Assembly: GCF_020010905.1 (NCBI RefSeq)
Contig: NZ_JAGJBY010000002.1
Coordinates: 3,720,001-3,784,000, forward strand
Direction of reading: 5' to 3'
Origin: Streptomyces acidiscabies
GTDB taxonomy: Bacteria; Actinomycetota; Actinomycetes; Streptomycetales; Streptomycetaceae
DNA: 64,000 bases
Shown here: piece after piece, positions 8,626-17,568 of the stretch
Layout: each line of letters opens with the position of its first letter
Position numbering within the stretch: the first letter of the stretch is position 1
Notes under the pieces: model-generated
Seen by the model: the letters and a program-made list of their open reading frames with translations, nothing else
Told to the model about the DNA's origin: nothing
Databases searched by the model: none
Position numbers and translations under genes: made by a program

Positions 8626-10233
8626 GTGACCGTCACCGCACCCCCCGCAGAGCCCGCAGGACAACTGGAGCCCGAAGCCGCGCCTCCCGCGCGCGGGCGC
8701 CGCCTCCTGCGGTTCGCCCCGGCCGCCGTCGCCGTGCTCTCCGGCGTGCTCCTCTACCTCAGCTTCCCGCCGCGCCCCCTGTGGTGGCTCGCGGTCCCCG
8801 CGTTCGCCGCGTTCGGCTGGGTCCTGCGCGGGCGGAGCTGGAAACCCGCCCTCGGCCTCGGCTACCTCTTCGGCCTCGGCTTCCTCGTCCCCCTGCTGAA
8901 GTGGACCGGCGTCGAGGTCGGACCGCTGCCGTGGCTCGCGCTCGCGGCCATCGAGGCCCTCTTCGTCGCCCTGGTCGGCGTCGGCGTCGCCGCCGTGTCC
9001 AAACTGCCCGGGTCGCCGGTGTGGGCTGCGGCCCTGTGGACCGCCGGGGAGGCGGCCCGCGCGCGGGCGCCGTTCAGCGGGTTCCCGTGGGGGAAGATCG
9101 CGTTCGGGCAGGCCGACGGGGTGTTCCTGCCGCTCGCCGCCGTGGGCGGGACGCCGGTACTGGGCTTCGCCGTCGTCCTGTGCGGGTTCGGGCTGTACGA
9201 GGCCGTCCGCCTCGCGCGGGAACGCCGTCTCGCGCGCGCGGTGACGCGTCCGGCTGCCGCGGTCGCGCTGCTCAGCGTCGCCGTCCCCGTGGCCGGTGCG
9301 CTCGCCGCCCGCACGCTGGTCAGCGACAAGGCCGAGGACGGCACCGTCACGGTCGCCGCGATCCAGGGCAACGTGCCCCGCCTCGGGCTGGAGTTCAACG
9401 CCCAGCGGCGCGCCGTACTGGAGTACCACGCGCGCGAGACGGAGCGGCTGGCCGCCGAGGTGAAGGCCGGGAAGGTCGCCAAGCCCGACTTCGTGCTGTG
9501 GCCGGAGAACTCCTCCGACGTCAACCCCTTCACCGACGCCGAGGCCACCGCCGTCATCGATCAGGCGGTGCGGGCCATCGGCGCACCCGTCTCGGTCGGC
9601 AGCGTCGTCGAGCGCGACGGGAAGCTGTTCAACGAGCAGATCCTGTGGGACCCCGAGAAGGGGCCCACCCAGACCTACGACAAGCGGCAGATCCAGCCGT
9701 TCGGCGAGTACATGCCGCTCCAGGGCCTGGTCAAGGCGATCAACCCCCAGTGGACCGCGATGGCCTCGAACTTCACCCGGGGCACCAAGCCCGGCGTGTT
9801 CACGATCAACGGCACCAAGGTCGGCATCGCCACCTGCTACGAGGCCGCGTTCGACTGGGACGTCCGAGACACCGTCACGCACGGCGCGCAGCTCATCTCC
9901 GTACCCAGCAACAACGCCACCTTCGACCGCAGCGAGATGACCTACCAGCAGCTCGCGATGTCCCGCGTGCGCGCGGTGGAGCACAGCCGCACGGTCGTCG
10001 TTCCGGTCACCAGCGGCGTCAGCGCGATCATCATGCCGGACGGGCGGATCACGCAGAAGACCGGCATGTTCGTCGCCGACTCGCTGGTGCAGAAGGTGCC
10101 GCTGCGGTCCTCCGAGACGCCGGCGACGAAGATGGGGATCCTGCCCGAGATGCTGCTCGTGCTGGTCGCCGCCGGTGGGCTCGGGTGGGCGATCGGCTCG
10201 GGGCTGCGCGCCCGGCGTGCGGGGGACGCGTAG
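8626..10233 (+). CDS. lnt: Apolipoprotein N-acyltransferase
   Basis: The 535-residue protein starts at GTG 8626. Six or more membrane segments fill residues ~28-220, and a nitrilase-type domain follows to ~505, then one last membrane segment. The catalytic triad is visible: Glu294 in VLWPENSS, Lys353 in YDKRQIQPFGEYMP and Cys404 in GIATCYEAAFD. This enzyme adds the third acyl chain to the N-terminal cysteine of lipoproteins at the outer face of the membrane. Several lipoproteins are encoded elsewhere in this window. Length and motif spacing match known Lnt, and the call is firm. Confidence 0.93.
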   Translation: MTVTAPPAEPAGQLEPEAAPPARGRRLLRFAPAAVAVLSGVLLYLSFPPRPLWWLAVPAFAAFGWVLRGRSWKPALGLGYLFGLGFLVPLLKWTGVEVGPLPWLALAAIEALFVALVGVGVAAVSKLPGSPVWAAALWTAGEAARARAPFSGFPWGKIAFGQADGVFLPLAAVGGTPVLGFAVVLCGFGLYEAVRLARERRLARAVTRPAAAVALLSVAVPVAGALAARTLVSDKAEDGTVTVAAIQGNVPRLGLEFNAQRRAVLEYHARETERLAAEVKAGKVAKPDFVLWPENSSDVNPFTDAEATAVIDQAVRAIGAPVSVGSVVERDGKLFNEQILWDPEKGPTQTYDKRQIQPFGEYMPLQGLVKAINPQWTAMASNFTRGTKPGVFTINGTKVGIATCYEAAFDWDVRDTVTHGAQLISVPSNNATFDRSEMTYQQLAMSRVRAVEHSRTVVVPVTSGVSAIIMPDGRITQKTGMFVADSLVQKVPLRSSETPATKMGILPEMLLVLVAAGGLGWAIGSGLRARRAGDA

Positions 10234-10406
10234 GCGTACGCGGGCGCTTGCCGGGTGTTGTACGTGACGGATGTGCGCCCGGCGCGTGGGTGCGCTTTGT
10301 CGGGGCGTGTGCTGCGCTCCGCGCGCCGGTGACCTGCGGCCGTACATCCGGCGTACTGCGTCCGACACCGGCCGGTCCACCAAGATCGGCCGGTTAGGGT
10401 CGAGGC

Positions 10407-10892
10407 ATGGCAACTCCTGAGTTCATCCGCGCGATCCGGGCCTCCGCCGGACACCAGCTGCTGTGGCTTCCCGGGGTCACCGCCATCGTCTTCGACGACG
10501 AGGGCCGGGTGCTCCTCGGACGCCGCTCGGACACCGGCGAGTGGTCGGTCATCGGCGGCATCCCCGACCCCGGCGAACAGCCCGCCGTGTGCGCGGTACG
10601 GGAGGTGTACGAGGAGACGGCGGTGCACTGCGTCGCCGAACGCGTCGTCCTCGTCCAGGCGTTGGAGGAGCACACCTACCCCAACGGCGACAACGTCCAG
10701 TTCATGGACATCACGATCCGCTGCCGCGCGACCGGCGGCGAGGCCCGTGTGAACGACGACGAGTCCCTCGAAGTCGGCTGGTTCGCCGTGGACGACCTGC
10801 CCGAGCTGCCCGAGTTCGCGGTCTCCCGCATCAAGCAGGCCCAGGCGGGCGACGGTCCTACCTGGTTCGAGAACCCCGCTCAGGCGCTGTAA
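10407..10892 (+). CDS. Nudix hydrolase
   Basis: The 161-residue protein has a complete Nudix box (GGIPDPGE then REVYEETA) at ~58-80, preceded by the usual VTAIVFDDEGRVLLGRR strand. Nudix enzymes split nucleoside diphosphate-X substrates using Mg held by the REXXEE glutamates. The N-terminal extension EFIRAIRASAGHQLLWLPG is typical of a common actinobacterial subgroup. The substrate cannot be read from sequence. The gene stands alone, about 170 bases after lnt. Confidence 0.9.
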   Translation: MATPEFIRAIRASAGHQLLWLPGVTAIVFDDEGRVLLGRRSDTGEWSVIGGIPDPGEQPAVCAVREVYEETAVHCVAERVVLVQALEEHTYPNGDNVQFMDITIRCRATGGEARVNDDESLEVGWFAVDDLPELPEFAVSRIKQAQAGDGPTWFENPAQAL

Positions 10893-10940
10893 CCGCCGTC
10901 CACGCCGAGGGACTTGGCGCCGATGACCTTCATGACCTGT
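10876..10940 (-). pseudogene. Possible SDR C-terminal remnant
   Basis: On the minus strand, the last ~17 codons before a TGA read MKVIGAKSLGVDGGYSA. This resembles the C-terminal signature of short-chain dehydrogenases, which often end in VDGG plus a few residues. An in-frame stop lies just upstream, so no complete gene exists. It overlaps the end of the Nudix gene. A chance match cannot be excluded. Confidence 0.25.
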
Positions 10941-11086
10941 CAGGAGGCGTCCGGAGGCGAGGCCTGAACTGCCCGATCGAGGCGATCTCCGTCGCGGACG
11001 CGCGGACGGGCAAGTCCGTGTTCCCGCCGGAGAGTTGAGCAGGGGGCGGCAGGCCCCGACGTACGCGGTCCGCCGCCCCCGGCCGC

Positions 11087-11491
11087 TCAGGTCTTGACGT
11101 GGAAGTACCAGCGGACCCCGAACTGGTCGAACACCCCGTGGGCCTGGTCCTCCTGCGCCGTCTCGGTCATCTCGAAGTGGACCTCGCCCTCGCCGTGCGT
11201 CAGCGCGGTCGACAGCCGCTCGGCCTCCTCCACGGAGTCGAGGACGAGGAGGATTGAGTAACCCCCGTACCGGATCGGCTCCAGCATCACGTCACCGCAG
11301 GTCAGGCGGCCCTCACCGATCTTCAGCGTGGCCAGGAGCACCTTGTGCCCCAACTCGTCGGGCACGTTGTGGAACTCCGGCAGGTCGCTGTAGCGGTGCA
11401 GGACCTCGACCTCCGCGCCGAGGGCGGACTTGTAGAACTCGACGGCCTCCTCGCAACGCCCGAAGAAGTCCACGTGGGGCAGTACCTGCAT
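11087..11491 (-). CDS. PhnB-like VOC-fold protein
   Basis: The 134-residue protein opens QVLPHVDFFGRCEEAVEFYK and ends GVFDQFGVRWYFHV, the pattern of PhnB-type vicinal-oxygen-chelate proteins (glyoxalase/dioxygenase fold). Both beta-alpha-beta halves are present. Members bind small molecules or metals; no substrate can be assigned. I chose ATG 11491 rather than GTG 11497 because GGAGAGG is then about 9 bases away. It is divergent from the tailoring island. Confidence 0.83.
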   Translation of the reverse strand: MQVLPHVDFFGRCEEAVEFYKSALGAEVEVLHRYSDLPEFHNVPDELGHKVLLATLKIGEGRLTCGDVMLEPIRYGGYSILLVLDSVEEAERLSTALTHGEGEVHFEMTETAQEDQAHGVFDQFGVRWYFHVKT

Positions 11492-11790
11492 GGTCACTTT
11501 CCTCTCCGCTGACGGGGTCGGGGCAGGGGAGGGGCGCCGACAGGTGTCCCCCCGGACGCACGTGCGCCGACACGGTCCAGGCTATCCGCCGAGGGGACGC
11601 CACAGGGAAAATTGTCCGAAAAGCAGACCTCTCCTCCCCAACGCCACGAAAGCCACACGACGACCGTCCGCCTCGCGACTACCGTCCCCGCGACGGGATT
11701 TCCACACACGTTCGGCCGAACGTGTACAGCTGTCCGATCCCTCCTTGTTCGAATTGCAGAGGCGTGTTCCACGCCACTACGTTGTCGAAC
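11492..11790. promoter_or_regulatory. Upstream region of the tailoring island
   Basis: About 300 bases separate the VOC gene from the carbamoyltransferase gene. Base composition falls after 11600, with CATGCTGACGATC-type coding starting at 11791. The main landmark is a 20-base perfect palindrome at 11706-11725. No clear ribosome-binding site precedes the 11791 start. Confidence 0.5.
11706..11725. promoter_or_regulatory. 20-base perfect palindrome, candidate operator
   Basis: ACACGTTCGGCCGAACGTGT is identical to its own reverse complement. It ends 65 bases before the first gene of the tailoring island, a sensible place for a dimeric repressor or activator. No regulator gene is present in the island, so the protein would come from elsewhere. 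Confidence 0.55.
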
Positions 11791-13785
11791 ATGCTGACGA
11801 TCGGTTTGAACGGAAACTTCTCTCCCGAGAACTCCGATATCGTGCCCGGTCTGCGCGAGTACATGTACCATGACGCCGCTGCCGCCCTCGTCCAGGACGG
11901 CGTGCTGATCGCGGCGGTCGAAGAGGAACGGCTCAACCGGATCAAACACACAACCAAATTCCCCGGCAACGCCGTTCGGGCCTGCCTGGAGATCGCCGGA
12001 GCGACCCCGGCGGACATCGACGGGGTCGGCTACTACTTTCCCGAGCAGTACCTCGACCTGATGCTCAACGGCCTCTACGCCGACAACCCCGCCGTCCCGC
12101 TGTGCTATTCACGCCGGCTCATCAAGGACCGCCTCAAGGAGGCGCTGGCCTGGGACCTTCCCGACGAGAAGCTGTTCCACGCCTCGCACCACCGCGCCCA
12201 CGCCGTCTCCGGCCTCGTGCGCTCCGGAATGTCGGAGGCCCTCGTCGTCGTCCTCGACGGCATGGGCGAGGATTCCTCCGGGACTGTGTTCGGCGCCACC
12301 GGCGGCGAGTTGGAGATCCTCACCAAGTTCGCGATGCACAAATCGCTGGGCCTCCTCTACCTGAATGCCACGAGACACCTGGGATTCAGGTTCGGCGACG
12401 AGTACAAGGTGATGGGACTTGCGCCGTACGGAGACCCCGCCGTATACCGTCCGGTGTTCGACTCGATGTACACGCTCGGACCGGACGGCGATTACGAATT
12501 CCCGCCCCACGCCCTCGCCTTCGAATACGTCAGCAACACGTTCTTCTCCTGCGGAATGCCGCCCCGGCGTTCGAACGGACCACTGGAACAGCACCACAAG
12601 GATTTCGCCGCCGGACTCCAGGAAATGCTGGAGCGGATCGTCCTGCACGTGCTGACGCACTGGCGCCGCACCACCCGGCACACCAAGCTCGTGTTCAGCG
12701 GCGGCGTCGCCCACAACTGCAGTCTCAACGGCGCCGTCCTGCGCTCGGGCCTGTTCACCGAGATGTTCGTGCACCCCGCCTCCCACGACGCGGGCACCGC
12801 CGAAGGTGCCGCGCTGCTCGCGCAGGAGGCGCTGTCCGGGACGGTACGCCTCAAGGAGCGGATGCGCGGCGCGAGCCTCGGGCCCGGCCTCGGCAGCGCG
12901 GACGCCGTGGAGGAGACGGTCCGCGCGTGGAGCGGGCTCGTGGAGTACGAGCGGCCCGCCGACGTCGTCGAGACCACCGCCCGCCTGCTCGCCGGGGGCG
13001 CCGTCGTCGGATGGGCGTACGGGCGCTCGGAGTTCGGGCCCCGCGCACTCGGCCACCGCAGCATCCTCGCCGACCCGCGACCCGCCGGGAACCGCACCCG
13101 GATCAACGCGATGATCAAGAAACGGGAGAGCTTCCGGCCGTTCGCGCCGATGGTCGTCCCCGAGGCCGCCGACACGTACTTCGACCTCACCGACACCACC
13201 GCGCACCACGACTTCATGTCGTACGTCGTGAGCGTGCGCCCCGAACACCGCGAGCACCTCGGCGCGGTCACCCACGTCGACGGCACGGCCCGCGTCCAGA
13301 TCGTCGACCCGGAGGCGAACGAGCGCGTCCACCGCTTGATCAGCCGCTTCGGCGCGCTCACGGGTACGCCGGTGCTGCTCAACACGTCGATGAACAACAA
13401 CGCAGAACCGATCGTGCAGAGCGTGCAGGACGTACTGACGTGCCTGCTGACGACCGAGCTGGACTGCGCCGTCGTCGATGACCTCCTGGTCCGCAGACGC
13501 CCGGGGTTCATGGCCGGCCTCGACGACCTCGTGCTGACGTTCCGCCCCGTGACCAGGCTGGTCAGGACGGTGGCGGAGGGCGCCGTCAGCCACGAGATCC
13601 TCCTCGACTACGCCACCGGACCCCGGGCCGCCGTGTCCCCCGAGCTGTTCGCGGTGCTGGAGAAGGCGGACGGCACGAGCCCGGTCGGGCCGCTCACCGA
13701 CGCGATCCGGTCCGAACTGCACGCCCTGTGGCAGCAACGTTTCTTCACCCTCGCCCCGGCTTCTCCGAAGACACCGGCCCCCTGA
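11791..13785 (+). CDS. O-carbamoyltransferase (NodU/TobZ/NovN family)
   Basis: The 664-residue protein matches the two-domain O-carbamoyltransferases of antibiotic pathways. The N-terminal Kae1-like part has YHDAAAALV, EEERLNRIKH and the metal-site histidines in HASHHRAHAVSG, followed by VLDGMGEDSSGT and VFSGGVAHNC. The C-terminal YrdC-like part has SEFGPRALGHRS and ESFRPFAPMV. The family makes carbamoyl-adenylate from carbamoyl phosphate and ATP and passes the carbamoyl group to a hydroxyl of a sugar or aglycone. It is the first gene of a probable operon with the methyltransferase and P450 downstream (40-base gap). The acceptor is unknown; the dideoxysugar made nearby is a good candidate. 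Confidence 0.9.
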   Translation: MLTIGLNGNFSPENSDIVPGLREYMYHDAAAALVQDGVLIAAVEEERLNRIKHTTKFPGNAVRACLEIAGATPADIDGVGYYFPEQYLDLMLNGLYADNPAVPLCYSRRLIKDRLKEALAWDLPDEKLFHASHHRAHAVSGLVRSGMSEALVVVLDGMGEDSSGTVFGATGGELEILTKFAMHKSLGLLYLNATRHLGFRFGDEYKVMGLAPYGDPAVYRPVFDSMYTLGPDGDYEFPPHALAFEYVSNTFFSCGMPPRRSNGPLEQHHKDFAAGLQEMLERIVLHVLTHWRRTTRHTKLVFSGGVAHNCSLNGAVLRSGLFTEMFVHPASHDAGTAEGAALLAQEALSGTVRLKERMRGASLGPGLGSADAVEETVRAWSGLVEYERPADVVETTARLLAGGAVVGWAYGRSEFGPRALGHRSILADPRPAGNRTRINAMIKKRESFRPFAPMVVPEAADTYFDLTDTTAHHDFMSYVVSVRPEHREHLGAVTHVDGTARVQIVDPEANERVHRLISRFGALTGTPVLLNTSMNNNAEPIVQSVQDVLTCLLTTELDCAVVDDLLVRRRPGFMAGLDDLVLTFRPVTRLVRTVAEGAVSHEILLDYATGPRAAVSPELFAVLEKADGTSPVGPLTDAIRSELHALWQQRFFTLAPASPKTPAP

Positions 13786-13825
13786 ACGCCACCAGCCTCC
13801 TGAACGACACCCGAAAGGCAACCGC

Positions 13826-14776
13826 ATGCGCAACGCCGAGTACCTGGAGCTGGTGAGGACCCCCGAGGACCGGGAGCACCACTACGCCCGCGTCGTCGAC
13901 CGGTACTACGAACAGGTCACCGACGTCTGCCGGGACGTCTGGTCCGACTCCTTCCACCTCGCCTGGTTCACCGAGGGACAGCAGCTCCACGACGCCCAGC
14001 ACACGATGCAGCGCTGGCTCGCCGACCAGGCACGCTTCACCGCCGGTGACCGACTCCTCGACGTCGGCTGCGGCATCGGCGGCCCCGCCGCGACCGTCGC
14101 CGCGCACACCGGGGCCGAGGTGACCGGCGTCAACATCTGCGGCCACCAGGTACGCGTGGCCCGCTCGCTGCACGCCGGCACCGAGCGGCTCACGTTCGTC
14201 GAGGCGGATGCGATGAACCTGCCTTTCGGCGCAGGGGAGTTCGACGGCGTCTTCTCCATCGAGGCGCTCTGCTACGCGCCGGACAAGCGGCAGGTGTACG
14301 CCGGGATCGCGAAGGTGCTGCGGCCCGGCGGGGCCTTCGTCGGCGCGGACTGGTTCTGCGCCGACGGTCTCTCCGAGGCGGAGTACGCGCGCTGGGTGGA
14401 GCCGATGTGCCAGGGCTTCGCGATCCCGCACGTCATCCCGTTCGGCGAGCTGAAGGGGTACCTGGAGGAGGCCGGGTTCGAGGTCGAGTCGGTGTCCCGG
14501 TACGACGACCACGGCGACATCGGACCCAACTGGACGCCTGCCGCGCCGGGTTCGGACGCGGCGGGGGACGAGCGGCCGGACCTGACGGCGGACGGGTTCG
14601 AGAACCTGCTCGCGCGGTCGCTGCCCGCGCTGCGGGACGGGTGCGTGGAGGGGAAGGTGATCATGGGGTGCTGGGTGGCGCGGAAGCGTATGGACGAAGG
14701 CGCCGGGTCACATGAATACGACCGTGCAGGCGCACAAGCCCCGGCACCCGCCCCCGACACGGCCCCCCGAGCATGA
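13826..14776 (+). CDS. SAM-dependent methyltransferase, sterol C-methyltransferase-like
   Basis: The 316-residue protein starts at ATG 13826 behind GAAAGG. Motif I is LLDVGCGIGGPA; later motifs are FVEADAMNLPF, FDGVFSIEALCYA and VLRPGGAF. The approach helix DVWSDSFHLAWF resembles C-methyltransferases of the sterol/geranyl-diphosphate type more than simple O-methyltransferases. Its stop overlaps the start of the next P450 (ATGA), so the two are translated together. The C-terminal ~40 residues are Ala/Pro-rich and look dispensable. I infer methylation of a terpenoid- or lipid-like carbon skeleton; an O-methyl target is possible. Confidence 0.8.
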   Translation: MRNAEYLELVRTPEDREHHYARVVDRYYEQVTDVCRDVWSDSFHLAWFTEGQQLHDAQHTMQRWLADQARFTAGDRLLDVGCGIGGPAATVAAHTGAEVTGVNICGHQVRVARSLHAGTERLTFVEADAMNLPFGAGEFDGVFSIEALCYAPDKRQVYAGIAKVLRPGGAFVGADWFCADGLSEAEYARWVEPMCQGFAIPHVIPFGELKGYLEEAGFEVESVSRYDDHGDIGPNWTPAAPGSDAAGDERPDLTADGFENLLARSLPALRDGCVEGKVIMGCWVARKRMDEGAGSHEYDRAGAQAPAPAPDTAPRA

Positions 14777-16179
14777 CCACCCCCGTACGAGTCGCCCCCG
14801 CCCCCGGCGCGCTCCCCGTCCTCGGGCACGCGCTCCCCCTCGGCAGACACCCCCTCGCCTTCCTCGCGTCCCTGCCCGCGCACGGCGACCTCGTCCGGAT
14901 CAAGCTCGGCCCGGTCCCCTTCCACGTGCTGTGCGATCCCGACCTGGTCCATCAGGTGCTGGTCGACGACCGGACGTACGACAAGGGCGGCGCGATCTTC
15001 GACCTCGTACGGACGATCGCCGGGAACGGCCTCGCGACCTGTCCGCACAAGGACCACCGGCGGCAACGAAGGCTGCTCCAGCCCGCCTTCCACCGCGAAC
15101 GCCTGCCCGGCTACGCGAAGGTGATGTCCTCGGAGATCACCGCGATGCTCCAGGGCTGGACCGAGGGCCGTGAACTCGACGTCCTCGCCACGATGAACGA
15201 ACTCACCGCGAACCTCGCGACCCGCACCCTGTTCGCCGCCGAACTCGACGACGAGACGTTCGGGGAGCTGCGGCTGTGCATGCACGACGTGATGACCGGC
15301 ATGATGCGCCGGATGCTGCTGCCCTGGTCGGTCCTGAACCGGCTGCCGACGCCGGGCAACCGCCGTTTCGTCAGGGCCCGTTCACGCCTGCGGCAGTACG
15401 TCGCGCAGCTCACCGACGACTACCGGCGTGCGGGCGTCGATCACGGTGACCTGCTGTCGATCCTGCTCGCGGTCCGCGACGACGACGGGAACGGCCTCAC
15501 CGAGGACGAACTCCACGACCAGGTCTTCACGTTCTACCTCGGCGGCAGCGAGACCACCGCGCCCCTGCTGTCCTGGGCGCTGTACCTGCTCGGCCGACAC
15601 CCCGCCGTCCGGGAGGAGTTGCACGCCGAGGTGGATACCGTCCTCGCCGGGCGGGTCGCCGTGCACGACGACATCCCGCGCCTGGACGTGACCCGCAGGG
15701 TCGTCATGGAGACGCTGCGTCTGTACCCGCCGGGCTGGCTGTTCACCCGAGTCACCACCAGGGCCGCCGAGTTGGCGGGGCACCGGCTCCCGGCCGGCTC
15801 GATCGTCATCTACAGCCCGCACATCGTGCACCACCGCGCCGACCTCTTCCCCGACCCCGAACGCTTCGACCCCGACCGCTGGCGCGAGGGCGAAGGACGG
15901 CCGCCGCGCGGGGTGTTCACGCCGTTCGGCAGCGGCGCGCGCAAGTGCATCGGCGAGGTCTTCGCGCTCACGGAGGCGACCCTCGCGCTGGCGTCGATCG
16001 TGGCCCGCTGGCAACTCGACCCGCTGCCGGGGGCACACGCGCGGATGGCACCCCGGCTGTCCTCCACGCCACGCTCGCTGCCGATGTCCCTGCGGGAGCG
16101 GTCGGGCAACCAGGAGAAGTTGGGGAACGCCGAGTGGCCGGGCAATCGAGATCCGTCGGAATACGCGGACCCGAGGTGA
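14773..16179 (+). CDS. Cytochrome P450, terpenoid-oxidase-like
   Basis: The 468-residue protein is longer than the other P450s here and is built like bacterial P450s that look eukaryotic in style. It opens GALPVLGHALPLGRHP, a proline-rich hinge. The I-helix reads FYLGGSETTAP, the ExxR is ETLRLYPPGW and the heme loop is FGSGARKCIGEVFALTEA with the thiolate cysteine present. Streptomyces terpene oxidases of the CYP170/pentalenene-oxygenase kind have this shape, so I infer a hydrophobic, terpenoid-like substrate. It is translationally coupled to the upstream methyltransferase (ATGA overlap). No ferredoxin gene lies nearby. Confidence 0.87.
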   Translation: MTTPVRVAPAPGALPVLGHALPLGRHPLAFLASLPAHGDLVRIKLGPVPFHVLCDPDLVHQVLVDDRTYDKGGAIFDLVRTIAGNGLATCPHKDHRRQRRLLQPAFHRERLPGYAKVMSSEITAMLQGWTEGRELDVLATMNELTANLATRTLFAAELDDETFGELRLCMHDVMTGMMRRMLLPWSVLNRLPTPGNRRFVRARSRLRQYVAQLTDDYRRAGVDHGDLLSILLAVRDDDGNGLTEDELHDQVFTFYLGGSETTAPLLSWALYLLGRHPAVREELHAEVDTVLAGRVAVHDDIPRLDVTRRVVMETLRLYPPGWLFTRVTTRAAELAGHRLPAGSIVIYSPHIVHHRADLFPDPERFDPDRWREGEGRPPRGVFTPFGSGARKCIGEVFALTEATLALASIVARWQLDPLPGAHARMAPRLSSTPRSLPMSLRERSGNQEKLGNAEWPGNRDPSEYADPR

Positions 16180-16223
16180 TCCGTACGCCGCCCCCGGCCC
16201 CCAACCCCCTCACCCCCCACCGC

Positions 16224-17399
16224 TCACCACTCCACCGGCATCCGCCGCACCCCCCTCAACGACATCCGCGTCTTCCACTCCACGTCCCCCGCCAGACGCA
16301 GCCCCGGCAACCCCAACAGCAGCCCCCGCAACGCCTCTTGGATCTCCAGCCGGGCCAACGCCGAGCCGGGGCAGTAGTGGACGCCGTACCCGAACGCCAC
16401 ATGCTGGTTCCCCGTCCGGTCGAGGTCGAGGACACCGGGCTCGGCGAACCGCCGCGCGTCCCGGTTCGCCGAGCCGACCGAGACGACCACCGGCTCGCCC
16501 TCAAGGACCAGCGTCCCGCCGACATGGACGTCCTCGGTGGCCCAGCGGGCGGCGAGTGCGCCGGTGCGCAGCGGGACGTACCGGAGCAACTCCTCGACGG
16601 CGGACGGGATCAGCGCGAGGTCCTCGCGCAACCGCCGCAGCTGGTCGGGGTGTTGGAGGAGCGTGTACAGGAAATTCGGCACCGAGGTGGCCGTCGTCTC
16701 GTGGCCCGCGATCAGCAGCCCCACGCACTGCTCGAACAACTCCGCCTCGGACAACCGGTCTTCGTCGTCCCGCGCCGCGATCAGCGCCGACATCAGATCG
16801 TCCCCCGGCCGCTCCCGGCGTTCGGCGACGAGGCCGGACATGTAGGCGTGGAAGTCCCGGCGGCTGGCTTCGGCCTCCTGCGCGCCGACCGCGCTGGACA
16901 CCGTGTTGTCGCTCCAGGTACGGAACAGATGCTGGTCGGCCTCGGGTACGCCGAGCATCCGGCAGATCACCGTGACGGGGAGCGGCAGCGCGAGGGACTC
17001 CACGAGGTCGGCGGGCGGACCGGCGGCGACCATGTCGGCGAGCAGGCGCTCCGTCAACTCCCGTACCTGGGGCCGCATCCGCTCGATGCGCTGCACGGTG
17101 AACGCCTTCGAGAGGAGCCGCCGCAGGCGGGTGTGGTCCGGCGGGTCCATCGCCATCATCCCCTGGTTGACCTGGAGTTCGGCCTCGCGGGGTTCGTCGT
17201 TGACGGCGCAGGCGGCGCGGCTGAAGCGGGGATTGCCGAGGACGGTACGGACGTCCGCGTACCGGGTGGCGAGCCAGGCGGGTTCGCCGTACGGCAGTCG
17301 TACGCGCCGCAGCCCGTCGTCCGCGAGTGCCTCCTCGTACCGGTCGGACAGTTCCAGGCTGTGCCCTTCGTTGAAGGGGTAGTCGAGGGGCTCGGGCAT
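16224..17399 (-). CDS. Cytochrome P450, class I bacterial type
   Basis: The 391-residue protein has an I-helix LIAGHETTATS, ExxR helix EELLRYVPLR and heme loop FGYGVHYCPGSALARLE with an intact cysteine. It is a typical soluble actinobacterial P450 of the CYP105/107 sort that hydroxylates secondary metabolites using ferredoxin electrons. ATG 17399 follows AAAGAGG at good spacing. It is transcribed alone and opposite to its neighbours, sharing a 169-base divergent region with the next methyltransferase. The intact cysteine rules out a DesVIII-like non-catalytic helper role. Confidence 0.9.
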   Translation of the reverse strand: MPEPLDYPFNEGHSLELSDRYEEALADDGLRRVRLPYGEPAWLATRYADVRTVLGNPRFSRAACAVNDEPREAELQVNQGMMAMDPPDHTRLRRLLSKAFTVQRIERMRPQVRELTERLLADMVAAGPPADLVESLALPLPVTVICRMLGVPEADQHLFRTWSDNTVSSAVGAQEAEASRRDFHAYMSGLVAERRERPGDDLMSALIAARDDEDRLSEAELFEQCVGLLIAGHETTATSVPNFLYTLLQHPDQLRRLREDLALIPSAVEELLRYVPLRTGALAARWATEDVHVGGTLVLEGEPVVVSVGSANRDARRFAEPGVLDLDRTGNQHVAFGYGVHYCPGSALARLEIQEALRGLLLGLPGLRLAGDVEWKTRMSLRGVRRMPVEW

Positions 17400-17568
17400 C
17401 GGGACCTCTTTCGCGTGGGTGACGGGACGTTCCCCGCTCGTGCGCCGCCCGCTCTCCGCGAAGTACCCATACGGCGTCAGCATTTCCCTCGAACGGTGCC
17501 TCTCCCGGCGGGATGCGTTTCGTGCGAGGGCCGACGGAAACAGAGTTCAGGCACCCGAGGAGGACCAG
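17400..17568. promoter_or_regulatory. Divergent promoter region inside tailoring island
   Basis: These 169 bases separate the P450 on the minus strand from the four-gene plus-strand operon. Both ribosome-binding sites are clear (AAAGAGG toward 17399 and GAGGAGG toward 17569). I do not see an obvious dyad or a strong -35/-10 pair. Confidence 0.4.

Noticed and set aside
10893..11038. Small plus-strand frame ending TGKSVFPPES
   Set aside because: It is short, overlaps a possible SDR relic on the other strand, and has no recognisable domain.
16224..17399. P450 as a DesVIII/EryCII-like helper for the glycosyltransferase
   Set aside because: The heme-ligand cysteine and I-helix threonines are intact, so it is likely catalytic.
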